Assembly: GCA_012295275.1 (NCBI GenBank)
Contig: CM022679.1
Location: 5,633,657-5,697,656, forward strand
Length of the DNA: 64,000 nt
Origin: Chrysomallon squamiferum
Lineage: Eukaryota > Mollusca > Gastropoda > Neomphalida > Peltospiridae
Direction of reading: 5' to 3'
A program made the translations under genes and the position numbers. How positions within the stretch are numbered: position 1 is the stretch's first letter; each line of letters starts with the position of its first letter. Positions 1 through 17,253 of the stretch are shown here, in pieces. The notes under the pieces were generated by a model. The model saw nothing but the letters and a program-made list of their open reading frames with translations, was not told the DNA's origin and did no database searches.

Positions 1-477
1 TTCAATAATTCATTTATTTATTTTGTTGCTGTTGTTGTTCTTGTGTAAGAAACTGTTTAATCTAGGAAACCTCCCAAATGTACAATGTTGATTTTGTTAA
101 ATCATTTAAGAGTAAGGCAAAAAAAATAACAATAACAGTAATAACAAGAAAATTAATAATAATAATAATAACAACAATAACGACAGCAAAAATATAACGA
201 CAATAATAACAATGATAATGATAATAATAATAATAATAACAGGAACAATAATAATAATATCAAAACGTGTGAAAAACGTATTAATTAGGATGCTGTTAAT
301 ACTAATGCGAAAACATATTAATAATGAAAGAATACAGTTATTAAATGTGTGAAAAACTTATTAATACTTAAACAGTTGAAAACAGATTTATAACTGCACG
401 GGTAATCGCTAAAACTTGTCTGAATAAGCGGATTAGCTCTCAGTACAGTTAGCCTTTGAGTGGTTGTCAGTACAAAC
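1..477 (-). other. Intron 4 of chitinase-like copy 1 (left-edge partial)
   Basis: This stretch lies downstream (minus sense) of the exon 4 donor of copy 1. It matches the equivalent intron of copies 2 and 3 at about 12.4-12.9 kb and 24.7-25.1 kb. It is low-complexity AAT/AAC-rich sequence with no exon. Exons 5 to 10 of copy 1 must lie left of the window. Confidence 0.75.
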
Positions 478-2232
478 CTGCACACTTTGTCCAGTTCATA
501 ACCTCTCTTTATTTTCTCAATTCCAGCTGATACAGATACTCCCAGCATCAGTTTCGGCTTTCCAGTGTTTCTAGACTCTGTGTCAAAAGCCTTCCTTAGC
601 TCCTAAAAATTCAACAAACGACCATGTTGTAATTTCACTACTGTTATTCGACCCTTTAAACATTTACTGCGTTGCTGGAGTAATAAATTATGTTTTATGT
701 TATTTGTACTTACCTGTACAAGGGTGGTGAATCTAGTTTTGTCTGATAAAGGACTTCCTCTGCTGCCTGGGTAATTCCAGTCCAAATCAAGACCTTGAAA
801 ACTATGTTTTCGTAAGAACGCTGTTGTGTTTGTCGCAAAATATTTTATTCTTTCTAAGTTGGCGACAAGCTTAGTAAAGATTTTAGTGCCTATGTTCCAT
901 CCGCCCACAGAAAGAAGTGTTTTCACGTTAGGGTACATTTTAACAGCGTCATTAAACAATTGGTACCTTTAATAATAAAACTACAAATAAGGAAAAGAAG
1001 AAGAAAGAAAGAAATGGTGATAATACTTCTGTCACAACAACATCTTATAATTAGTTATACTACTAATAATAATTACTGTGACATCTTTCACGTAATAATA
1101 CTATAACCACTGCAACTACTAATAGTAGCAGTTTTGATTATGATGATGACGGTACCACAACTATATATACTGACGTATGAATGTAAGTATTAATTACAAC
1201 TGATGTAAGTACTACTTGCAACTTGCGTTTTTATATAAGTACTGTTTGTAAATGAAGTTTGTTCAAATCCTATATGTAGCGAGCATTAATATAAATGTTT
1301 GTAACTGACATATTGATGTAAGTACTAGATGTAATTTCTAGGTCTGACTGACCTAATGATACTAATAGTATTTGTGACTGACGTTTGGATGTAAGTACTG
1401 TATGTAACTGACATACTGATATAAGTACGGTCTGTATCTGATGTACTGATATAAGCACTATGTGAAATTCACGTATTCATGGAAGTATTGTTTGTAACTA
1501 AATATAACTATTCGTCTTACATTCCTTCTCCAGTATTCAAAACCTCATTTCCTTCTTCTATTGCCATAACAACTAGAAGAACACAGTATAACATATTTAT
1601 CAGTACACTTAAATACAAATTAATTTTACTGCTGTTAAACACATAGATACGCACACATATATATCATATATAATGCAAACATACATACGAAAATGCATAT
1701 ACATAAACACACTTCCTATGTAATATAGTGCAAGCTAATTAGCATTACAACTAAACCAAACAAAAAATCCTATAATATAAACTATAAATCAACTGAGACC
1801 CCTATAGAAAACTTAAGATAATGAATGTTGTTTATTAAAAAAAAAGTCTTAAATACATATAGACGAACATACAAACATATATAGATACATTATTGCATAA
1901 AAATACAAATACACACACACACATGTCATGTATAATGTTTCTGAGTAGATCATTATGTAGATGATTACATCATTATCATCATCATCATCATCAGTATATC
2001 TTTCTTTTACAAACGAACCTTTATTGTTAGCACTGGTTATGAGCGTAGAACTGCAGTAAACCAAATGTGTACATAGCGAGACGTCTATATCTTTTGGTAC
2101 AAATTTTCCTTTCCCAGGTCTGTTCGGAGCCGAGTTACTATAGTAGCAAACTCTCAAGAAATTGTCACCTAGTTATACAAGGAAATTAGAATTATATCGA
2201 CGTGGATCATCAATTTGCTATGTCCTACATTT

Positions 2233-2317
<85 letters not shown>

Positions 2318-2361
2318 TGTGTATTCAGTGTGTCTGATTCTTTATCATCATCATAGTCATC

Positions 2362-2400
<39 letters not shown>

Positions 2401-2480
2401 TTTCGAATCGTACCGTAACTTGGAACCGACAAGAATATTATCGTCAGAAACATTAGAACAGAAACTGTTAGAGTAGTCAT
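478..2480 (-). CDS. Chitinase-like GH18 protein, copy 1 (5' part, exons 1-4)
   Basis: Four exons of a secreted GH18 family protein are visible: 2414-2480 (signal peptide), 1969-2168, 714-966 and 478-602; the gene continues left of the window. Exon 1 begins exactly at the ATG after a good acceptor (ttgcttatag). It encodes a hydrophobic signal peptide starting MTTLTV and ending VPSYG. Exon 2 carries the first GH18 beta strand (VCYYSN) and the FVPKDIDVSLCTHLVY stretch, then a run of Asp encoded by GAT repeats. Exon 3 has the conserved SVGGW and the catalytic-loop motif, but it reads QGLDLDWN where active chitinases have DGLDLDWE. The proton-donor Glu is Asn and the first Asp is Gln, so chitinase activity is not expected. 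Exon 4 (ELRKAFDTES...KVCR) leads to the missing exon 5. The exon 2/3 junction does not phase with the obvious donor. Confidence 0.85.
1180..1490. repeat. Degenerate 30-bp minisatellite in intron 2 of copy 1
   Basis: Imperfect repeats of a unit like aactgacatactgatgtaag with spacing near 30 bp fill part of the exon 2-exon 3 intron. The same array stands at the same place in the other three copies and is cleanest in copy 4 near 38.3-38.5 kb. Confidence 0.7.
2235..2402. repeat. Compound microsatellite (GA)n then (ATT)n, intron 1 of copy 1
   Basis: A GA run of about 80 bp is followed after a short spacer by an ATT run of about 40 bp, between exons 1 and 2. The arrangement recurs in intron 1 of all four copies, with ATT replaced largely by AGT in copy 3. 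Confidence 0.95.
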
Positions 2481-2852
2481 CTATAAGCAAGAGATTAACA
2501 AAAGATAAAATACATTAAAATCTTCACATGTGAATAAATGAATGTATAAATACAGCTTCAGTAACATCTTAGGCTATAACAAAACAAACCACAGCCAATA
2601 GGTGTGTGTACCCAAAAAATCTAAATTTATACTGAAACATACAACATGCCAAACTACACACACTGTCTGCCATCTCTTAAACGCTGTGGAAAATCTGTGA
2701 ATACCAAAGTAGCCCTTTCTTACGAAGAAACTTGCCATATCCATTTCTTGTTGTCCCAGTAACGAAACAAATTCATAGCCGTTTTGTCGCAAAAATACAG
2801 TGCCAAAATCGTCAACTTCGATGCACTGTTTATATATATTTATCATAATCAT

Positions 2853-2894
<42 letters not shown>

Positions 2895-3222
2895 ACGATT
2901 ACGATATATATAAGCTATATATAAGCTATATATTATATATATATATAAGCTGTATTTATACATTCAGTTATTCACATATGAATATTTTAATCTACATATA
3001 TATATATATATAAACATAAATTAGTATATGCAATTCAAAACTAATTTGGTGGTAAGCTATTTCTCATGAAATACATGATAGGGATCTAACAATATGGAAT
3101 ATTGCAACATTTATATGAAAAGAGAAGAAATCAAAGTAAATATAACAAAACAGAACAAGAACAAATGTATTTCACAACGCAGAATAAGATAAAAATATGT
3201 TAAAACACAAAACGGTATTTAC

Positions 3223-3337
3223 CGTGATTAAGTCTTCTGTTTCTGTTCAGTACTGCGGGCGAATAATTTCAGATTATTTTTATACCTTTCCTGAACATAC
3301 AAGTGCTAGTTTTCGAAACGTGCAGAATTCTCATTGG
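3223..3337 (-). promoter_or_regulatory. Predicted promoter and non-coding first exon of copy 1
   Basis: On the minus strand a CCAAT box (3333-3337) is followed about 50 bp on by a TATA box (gtataaaaat, 3275-3284). About 55 bp further on is a strong splice donor (cacg|gtaaatacc, exon edge 3223). Coding exon 1 starts with an acceptor directly before its ATG, so a non-coding leader exon must exist; the stretch from about 3250 to 3223 fits. The block recurs upstream of every copy. The start site itself is inferred. Confidence 0.6.
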
Positions 3338-3519
3338 CTCAGTGTTAAACTACGATTTGAAATTACCTTACGCAAATTTTGCTGACACAGAATATCTGAG
3401 ATAAAACGTATGTGTCATAATTACTGCTGTTGTTGTTGTGTAAAATACAAACTGAGAATATCGCGTGCAATTAAATCGCATAATTAAATTATTACAAAGC
3501 TCTGTCAGAAGAAATCTAT

Positions 3520-5200
<1,681 letters not shown>

Positions 5201-5300
5201 TGTATTTTATTTACACAGATTTGTGTTTGTGAAAATATAAGAGAGTTAGAATGATATATAAGTATTTATAAGCTGATTTATTTTTCAATTTTTTAACTTA

Positions 5301-5878
5301 CATAACAATGGGATATTTGGTTTTCTTGATTCAGTAATATATTGTGTAGAAAACATGAGTATAAAAATCTCTTAACAAACAAAACTATTAGATACACTTC
5401 TTTTTAAATTTATAATATGGCATAATAATAATACGTCTTTTAAAATCTAGCATTCGTGCAGTAAAATTTCTGATATGGGATATTTATTTATAACAAGATA
5501 TTTATTCAAGTAATGTTAAGACATGAATATATTTTTACAACCAACTATTTTTGTAGCGTTTGTATATTGATTTTTTTTTATTATTTTTTTTTATTCTTTT
5601 TTATAAATGACATAATAAAGACATATTTGGTTTTCTTGATTCAGTAATATATTGTGTTGAAAACGTGAGTATAAAAATCTTTTGACAAACAAAACTATTA
5701 CATCCACTTTTTTCTAATTTATAATATGGCATAATAATAATAGGTCTTTTAAAATCTAGCTTTCATGCAGAAAAATTCCTTATATGGGATATTTATTTAT
5801 AACGAGATATTTATACAAGTAATAGTAAGACATGAATATATTTTTACAACCAACTATTTTTGTAGAATTTGTATATGA
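5301..5878 (+). repeat. Tandem duplication, two units of about 270 bp
   Basis: Unit A (5301-5570) and unit B (5611-5878) share long words such as ttggttttcttgattcagta and atatttttacaaccaactat, with scattered substitutions. Neither unit has a coding signal. Confidence 0.85.
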
Positions 5879-5879
5879 A

Positions 5880-6530
5880 ACCTCTTTTTAAAATAATATT
5901 TGTTGAAACATTTTTCAAGTACATATTTTTTAAATAATATTTTCATTCACTGTTTAACAGTTTGTTATCACAGTGTAGGTGAATCCGAATACATAATTAA
6001 GTGCTTTGAAATTAGAAAAATGTAAAAATTTACTGTAAATGTTCTGAGACTGTAAATTAAAAAAAGGAAAATAAAAATATAAAAACAAATTTAATATTAA
6101 GTTTACAATTTATTCTCCTTAGCAGTGTTTATGAACGCATTTAGCATAGACAATAATTCAGACAAATTGTAGAAACTTTTTCTTGTTTTAATGTTGGTAA
6201 ATTCAGTGCATAGTACATCGTACTGGTACCTAAATATATCAAGAAATTTCCACTTGAATAAGTGCACCTTTCTATTTTTTTTATCATATATTCTTATAAA
6301 TTCTAATTTTTATATCTTTAAAAAAGAAGTGAAATTAATGTAATGTTTCGATTCAATGAAAGTACATGTAGATTTGGTTATTTTCTTTAAGATATTAATT
6401 TATGAATTAATAAAGGAACCAGCTATAGTTTTAGTTTTAACCTCAACATTAATTATCAGGTAAATATCTTATATATATATACATACATACATACATACAT
6501 ACATACATACATACATACATACATACATAC
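5880..6530. other. AT-rich spacer ending in a (CATA)n run
   Basis: No gene, RNA or element is recognised from 5880 to about 6470. The stretch ends in a CATA tetranucleotide run (6475-6530) that directly abuts the Tigger-type element. Confidence 0.6.
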
Positions 6531-6531
6531 A

Positions 6532-7196
6532 CAGTGGTACGTCGAGTACGAGTGCTCCAACTTACGAGTTTTCTGAGTTACGTGTACTCCAACTTCCGCC
6601 CAGCATTCCGAGTTACGAGTTTGACTTTTGATTCACGCCATCACTAGTTGGTTCTGCATCGAACTTTATACAATTTCCGCCCAGCATCCCGAAAGTTGAA
6701 AGGACAGTTTGATTTCAAGAAGGTTACCACCTCTCCGTGGAAGCATCTTTGTTCTGTTGTTCTATTCATGAGAGAGGTGTGCGTATAGTCGACATGTCTA
6801 GGCAGTACGAGCGCAGTACTTTTACGATATGTACATATTGAAGCAGAAGTCGTCGAAATGGGCAATAATTCCAGCCAAACCCGTTATAATAATTTCTAAG
6901 CTGCGGACATCTGTCCATGAAAAGATGGAGAAACCCTAACCCTATACATTTTACAAAACCAATTTATATCTTTTCATTCTCTTTTATTTTGTTTTTATAC
7001 AATATATGTTATATATACATACATTTTTTTTCTTCAGTAACACGTTACAAAAATTTGGGCTGTTTTTTGGAGAGGCTGGGACGGATTAATAATACTTCAA
7101 TTAATATCATTTCGGAAAATTGATTTGATATACGAACAAATTGAGATACGAGCTCGAACACGAAACGAATTAAATTCATAAGTCAAGACACCACTG
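6532..7196 (+). mobile_element. Non-autonomous Tigger-type (Tc1/mariner superfamily) element
   Basis: The left end cagtggtacgtcgagtacga and the right end (reverse complement cagtggtgtcttgacttatg) form imperfect terminal inverted repeats of the Tigger type. The right end is followed by TA. Inside is a decayed piece of transposase: ERGVRIVDMSRQYERST around 6775-6825 and the words gtccatgaaaagatggagaa at 6912-6931. This is the helix-turn-helix N-terminus of Tigger transposases with stops and frameshifts. The catalytic part is missing, so it is an internally deleted element. A relative with the same internal junction is at 41.7-42.2 kb. Confidence 0.82.
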
Positions 7197-7203
7197 TATA
7201 TAC

Positions 7204-7204
<1 letters not shown>

Positions 7205-7248
<44 letters not shown>

Positions 7249-7260
7249 TGTGTGTGTGTT
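7205..7260. repeat. (TG)n microsatellite
   Basis: A TG dinucleotide run of about 55 bp with one interruption lies immediately right of the Tigger-type element. Confidence 0.95.
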
Positions 7261-7539
7261 AAACATTTTCTACACCAAAACTGATCCACATTTTAAAATG
7301 ATCTCCGTTTTAACAGATCTATATATATATCATTATATTGATGATTTGTCTATTTTTTTATTATTATAATAAATAACATAAACTTTCATCCACATGATTT
7401 TGTTTTTTATTTTATAAGTTAATATTTTAGATTTTTGAGGAGGTTCTTATTGTTTGTTTTTGTTTCGTTCTGTGTTTGTTTGGGTTTTTTCTATATAAAT
7501 GTTTATAATAAAGAGATGAAATAGAACCAATACTGTGAT

Positions 7540-8160
7540 AAAACTAAAAATATTTTAGATTTTTTAAATTTTATTTATTGTTAGAAAAATCATAAATCAT
7601 TGTTTTAAAGAATGACCAACTATTAAAGTAATCTGCACTGAACAAAAGGATTCATTTTGAAAATTAAGATGTATATATTTTCAGATTTGTTCTTCTTAAT
7701 GATTATTTTACATTTGAACCTAGAAAACAACAAACTGTACCAAAATGTTCACTAAAAAGTATCTAATGAGGTCATACTGTTATAATAAATTATGACAGAT
7801 GTAAACTGAACTGCAAGGAAATTGTATTCCGTTCTAACAGGTAATCTGTTTAAATAAAAGTAAAAAACAATGCACCAAATCCAGTCTGTAAATAAAAACA
7901 ACAAGTACTAGTACAACAACAAAACAACAATTTGTTAGAAAAAAAACAGATTCATCCAATCTTATGGTTTAGGGGAGATGACTCTAAACTATCAAACGTT
8001 TATCATAATGAATTATTTTCCGTACTCGATAAACTAAATGAAAAACCACACCCCAGAAGGAAAAAAAATATCTTTGGTAGAACTGATAAGAAAAAGTTAC
8101 GATTTTTTATTTGAATACAATTTTCGGGTATTTTTCCATTAGAATCTATGCAGAAACTGT
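7540..8160 (+). repeat. Spacer segment shared with 20.18-20.66 kb
   Basis: The segment shares near-identical runs with spacer 2/3 at 20180-20660. It includes a short open stretch (7932-8114, containing IHPILWFRGDDSKLSNVYHN) whose counterpart at 20380-20592 is also open. I do not recognise the peptide. Similarity is about as high outside the open stretch, so ordinary segmental duplication explains it better than a gene. Confidence 0.65.
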
Positions 8161-8429
8161 AATCCATTTCTTTCATTTATGCACCACAAACACATAATAT
8201 CTCGAATACGTTCAGACAATATATTATATATAAAAATGAAGCTAATGAATTCTGGAGCAGTACAGCTATATGTTGCTAACATTCATTAATTTTCAATGAA
8301 TTAATTAATTGGGCTAATTAGATCAAATGTACCTTACGCCTTAATTATGTAACTCTAAAAACTAGACCAGAATATAAAACTTTATTTTATGACTGCTGAA
8401 CTGTAAAGGCCTTAAGCTTTTTCTTTTTT

Positions 8430-8499
8430 TCTTTTTTCATTTATTTATTTATTTATTTATCTATGTATTTGTTTATTTTTTATTATTATTATTTTAATG

Positions 8500-8547
<48 letters not shown>

Positions 8548-8595
8548 AAATAAAACCATAAAGCAATATAATTTTATTATTATTATTATTACTAT
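8430..8595. repeat. (ATTT)n and (ATT)n low-complexity tract
   Basis: Runs of ATTT (about 8438-8460) and ATT (about 8506-8546 and 8576-8592) form AT-rich filler upstream (plus sense) of the 3' end of copy 2. Confidence 0.85.
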
Positions 8596-8733
8596 CTGTA
8601 TTTTTCTTTATTTTTTCAAATGCAGTGCACTATTAAATGTACATTCCAGCTGATTCGTTCATACTTTGCATTAGAAATAAAACCATCAAAGCAATTTAAT
8701 TTTTATTATATTCTCTCTGCATATCAGTTCCTA

Positions 8734-8736
<3 letters not shown>

Positions 8737-8824
<88 letters not shown>
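8737..8824. repeat. (GA)n microsatellite just beyond the stop of copy 2
   Basis: A pure GA run of about 88 bp ends 43 bp from the stop codon of copy 2, so on the minus strand it is a CT tract in the expected 3' UTR. Equivalents follow copy 3 (20972-21136) and, as a short remnant, copy 4 (about 33955). Confidence 0.95.
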
Positions 8825-8826
<2 letters not shown>

Positions 8827-8866
8827 TTTCAAAAATATCAACATTAAAGCGAGAGAGAGATTTTAA

Positions 8867-14980
<6,114 letters not shown>

Positions 14981-15659
14981 CTATAAGCAAGAGATTAACA
15001 AAAGACAAAATACATTAAAATCTTCACATGTGAATAAATGAATGTATAAATGCAGCTTCAGTAACATGTTAGGCTATAACAAAACAAACCACAGCCAATA
15101 GGTGTGTGTACCAAAAAAATCTAAATTTATACTGAAACATACAACATGCCAAACTACACACACTGTCTGCCATCTCTTAAACGCTGTGGAAAATCTGTGA
15201 ATACCAAAGTAGCCCTTTGTTACAAAGAAACGTGCCATATCCATTTCTTGTTGTCCCAGTACCGAAACAAATTCATCGCCGTTTTGTAGCAAAAATACAA
15301 TGCCAAAATCGTCAACATCGATGCACTGTTTATATATATTTATCATAATCATTATTATATATATATAATAACGATTATGATATATATAATCTGTATTTAT
15401 ACATTCAGTTATTCACATATGAAGATTTTAATCTACATATATATATATAATCATAAATTAGTATCTGCAATTCAAAACTAATTTGGTGGTAAGCTATTTC
15501 TCATGAAAGACATGATAGGGATCTAACAACATGGAATATGGCAACATTTATATGAAAAGAGAAGAAATCAAAGTAAATATAACAAAACAGAACAAGAACA
15601 AATGTATTTCAGAACGCAGAATAAGATAAAAATATGTTAAAACACAAAACGGTATTTAC

Positions 15660-15778
15660 CGTGATTAAGTCTTCTGTTTCTGTTCAGTACTGCAGGGCGA
15701 ATGATTTCAGATTATTTTTATACCTTTCCTGAACATACAAGTGATAGTTTTTTTAGAAACGTGCAAAATTCTCATTGG
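15660..15778 (-). promoter_or_regulatory. Predicted promoter and leader exon of copy 2
   Basis: A CCAAT box (15774-15778, minus), a TATA box (15715-15722, minus) and the leader-exon donor (exon edge 15660) stand in the same arrangement as upstream of copy 1. All three elements are intact. Confidence 0.6.
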
Positions 15779-15779
15779 C

Positions 15780-16700
15780 TCAGTGTTAAACTACGATTTG
15801 AAATTATGTCACGCAGACTGTAAATTTTGCTGACACAGAATATATGAGATAAAACGTATATGTGTCATAATTACTGCTTTTGTTGTTGTTGTTGTGTAAA
15901 ATACAAACTGAGAATATCGCTGACAAGTGAATCGCATAATTAAATTATTACAAAGCTCTGTCAGAAGTAATCTGTTGATATTAAGCACAATACAAACAAA
16001 GTAAACATCTAACAAATTCTCTAATATTTACGTTTCTTTGAACAATATCAATTTAGGCATTATCTCCAGATGAAACAGATTCAGTTTATAATTACTTAGA
16101 AATATATATGTCCCCAATCTCAATAGTGTTTCTCTATTCATATCTAATTGCAATGGCGTATGTAATAAAAGAAAAAAAAAAAAAAAAACAAAACAACAAC
16201 AACAACAACAATAATAATAAAAACAATAATAATAATAATAATAATAATAATGGAGATGATGATAATAATAATGATGATGATGGTGATGATGATAATGATG
16301 ATGATAAAACAATAATAATAAAACAACAATAATAAACTCTAACACTAATACTAGGAAAAACAATTGTACTACTAATAATAACACCAACAACAATAAAAAT
16401 AAGAAGAACAAGAGGGATAACTCTATTGCAACAGCGACAGTAATAATAATATAATAACAACTATTATGATAATAATGAGGAAACAGGACAAACAGGAATG
16501 CACATGAATTCATACATACACGTAAAAGGGTTGAAATTATAAACATAACATATTCATTACACTTAATTAAGTAATACCTAGTTTCAGCAGTTGAGGAAAG
16601 AAATCAGACATAAACTGCAATAAATATATGAAATAAGTTGTGTTTATTTGTGTGTGTGTTTTTTAAGTTTTTTTATAACATTTGTGTGTGTCATTTACAA
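15780..16700. other. Spacer 2/3, conserved flank then low-complexity tract
   Basis: About 15800-16080 repeats a flank seen upstream of copies 3 and 4 (shared word gtcagaagtaatctgttgat). About 16170-16460 is AAC/AAT/GAT-rich low-complexity DNA that gives spurious poly-Asn and poly-Leu/Ile frames. No gene is seen. Confidence 0.7.
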
Positions 16701-16713
16701 CAACAACATGAAA

Positions 16714-17060
16714 ATGTACTGTCATTTGTATTTTCGTTTAACAGTTTTGTTAATTATATTACTTTTGTGTCAGTCAATCCATTACCAAACAAACTGGAAA
16801 TCTGTTGATTCTAGACCATTACCAGCTTGGTACGACGAGGGAAAAATCGGAATTTTTCTTCACTGGGGAGTATTTTCTGTTCCCAGTTTCACATCCGAAT
16901 GATATTGAAAACAATGGATGGACGGGTCGCCGAGTGTTGTAGAGTTCACGAAGAAAAATTACAGACCCGATTTTTCGTATGCAGACTTTGCATCGATGTT
17001 TCCAGCAGAATGTTTCGAACCCAATCAATGGGCCGATATCTTCAAGGCTTTGGGTGCACA
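16714..17060 (+). pseudogene. Pseudo-copy of alpha-L-fucosidase exon 1
   Basis: The 347-bp segment aligns without any indel to exon 1 of the intact fucosidase at 43013-43359, and the splice donor (gttagtac) is kept. It reads [11 protein letters not shown] at the signal peptide and keeps the HWG motif. Codons 63 and 65, both Trp in the intact gene, are TGA (16900-16902 and 16906-16908). Similarity starts close to the ATG, so the promoter was not copied. It continues only about 50 bp into intron 1, and no other fucosidase exon follows. It is a dead fragment of a segmental duplication, not a processed copy. Confidence 0.93.
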
Positions 17061-17253
17061 GTTAGTACATTTTTTATGATGCATATGATGGAGAAACTTA
17101 CAGAAGTTATTTATTTATTTATTGTATTTAATATTTCTATTTAGCAAACATGTGATGGAAAAAGAAAATGTCAGCCTCCATGCATCTTCACGGTTTGTTT
17201 TTCTTTTTTTCTTTGTTAAGTAACTCTGGGTTTTTTCGTTTGTTTTTTTCCAG

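Noticed and set aside
2202-2490. Open frames of Arg-Glu or Ser-Leu repeats and of poly-Asn/poly-Tyr over the GA and ATT runs
   Set aside because: They are translations of microsatellites in intron 1 of the chitinase-like genes; similar frames appear at every GA, CT or ATT run in the window.
2574-2963. Minus-strand frame of 129 codons upstream of copy 1, with a relative at 15074-15352
   Set aside because: It lies between the predicted leader exon and coding exon 1. The equivalents upstream of copies 3 and 4 are shortened or out of frame, so it is not under coding constraint.
16028-16546. Long Leu/Ile/Tyr/His-rich minus-strand frame
   Set aside because: It is produced by AAT/AAC/GAT low-complexity DNA; overlapping frames of similar length exist in other phases and no splice context is present.
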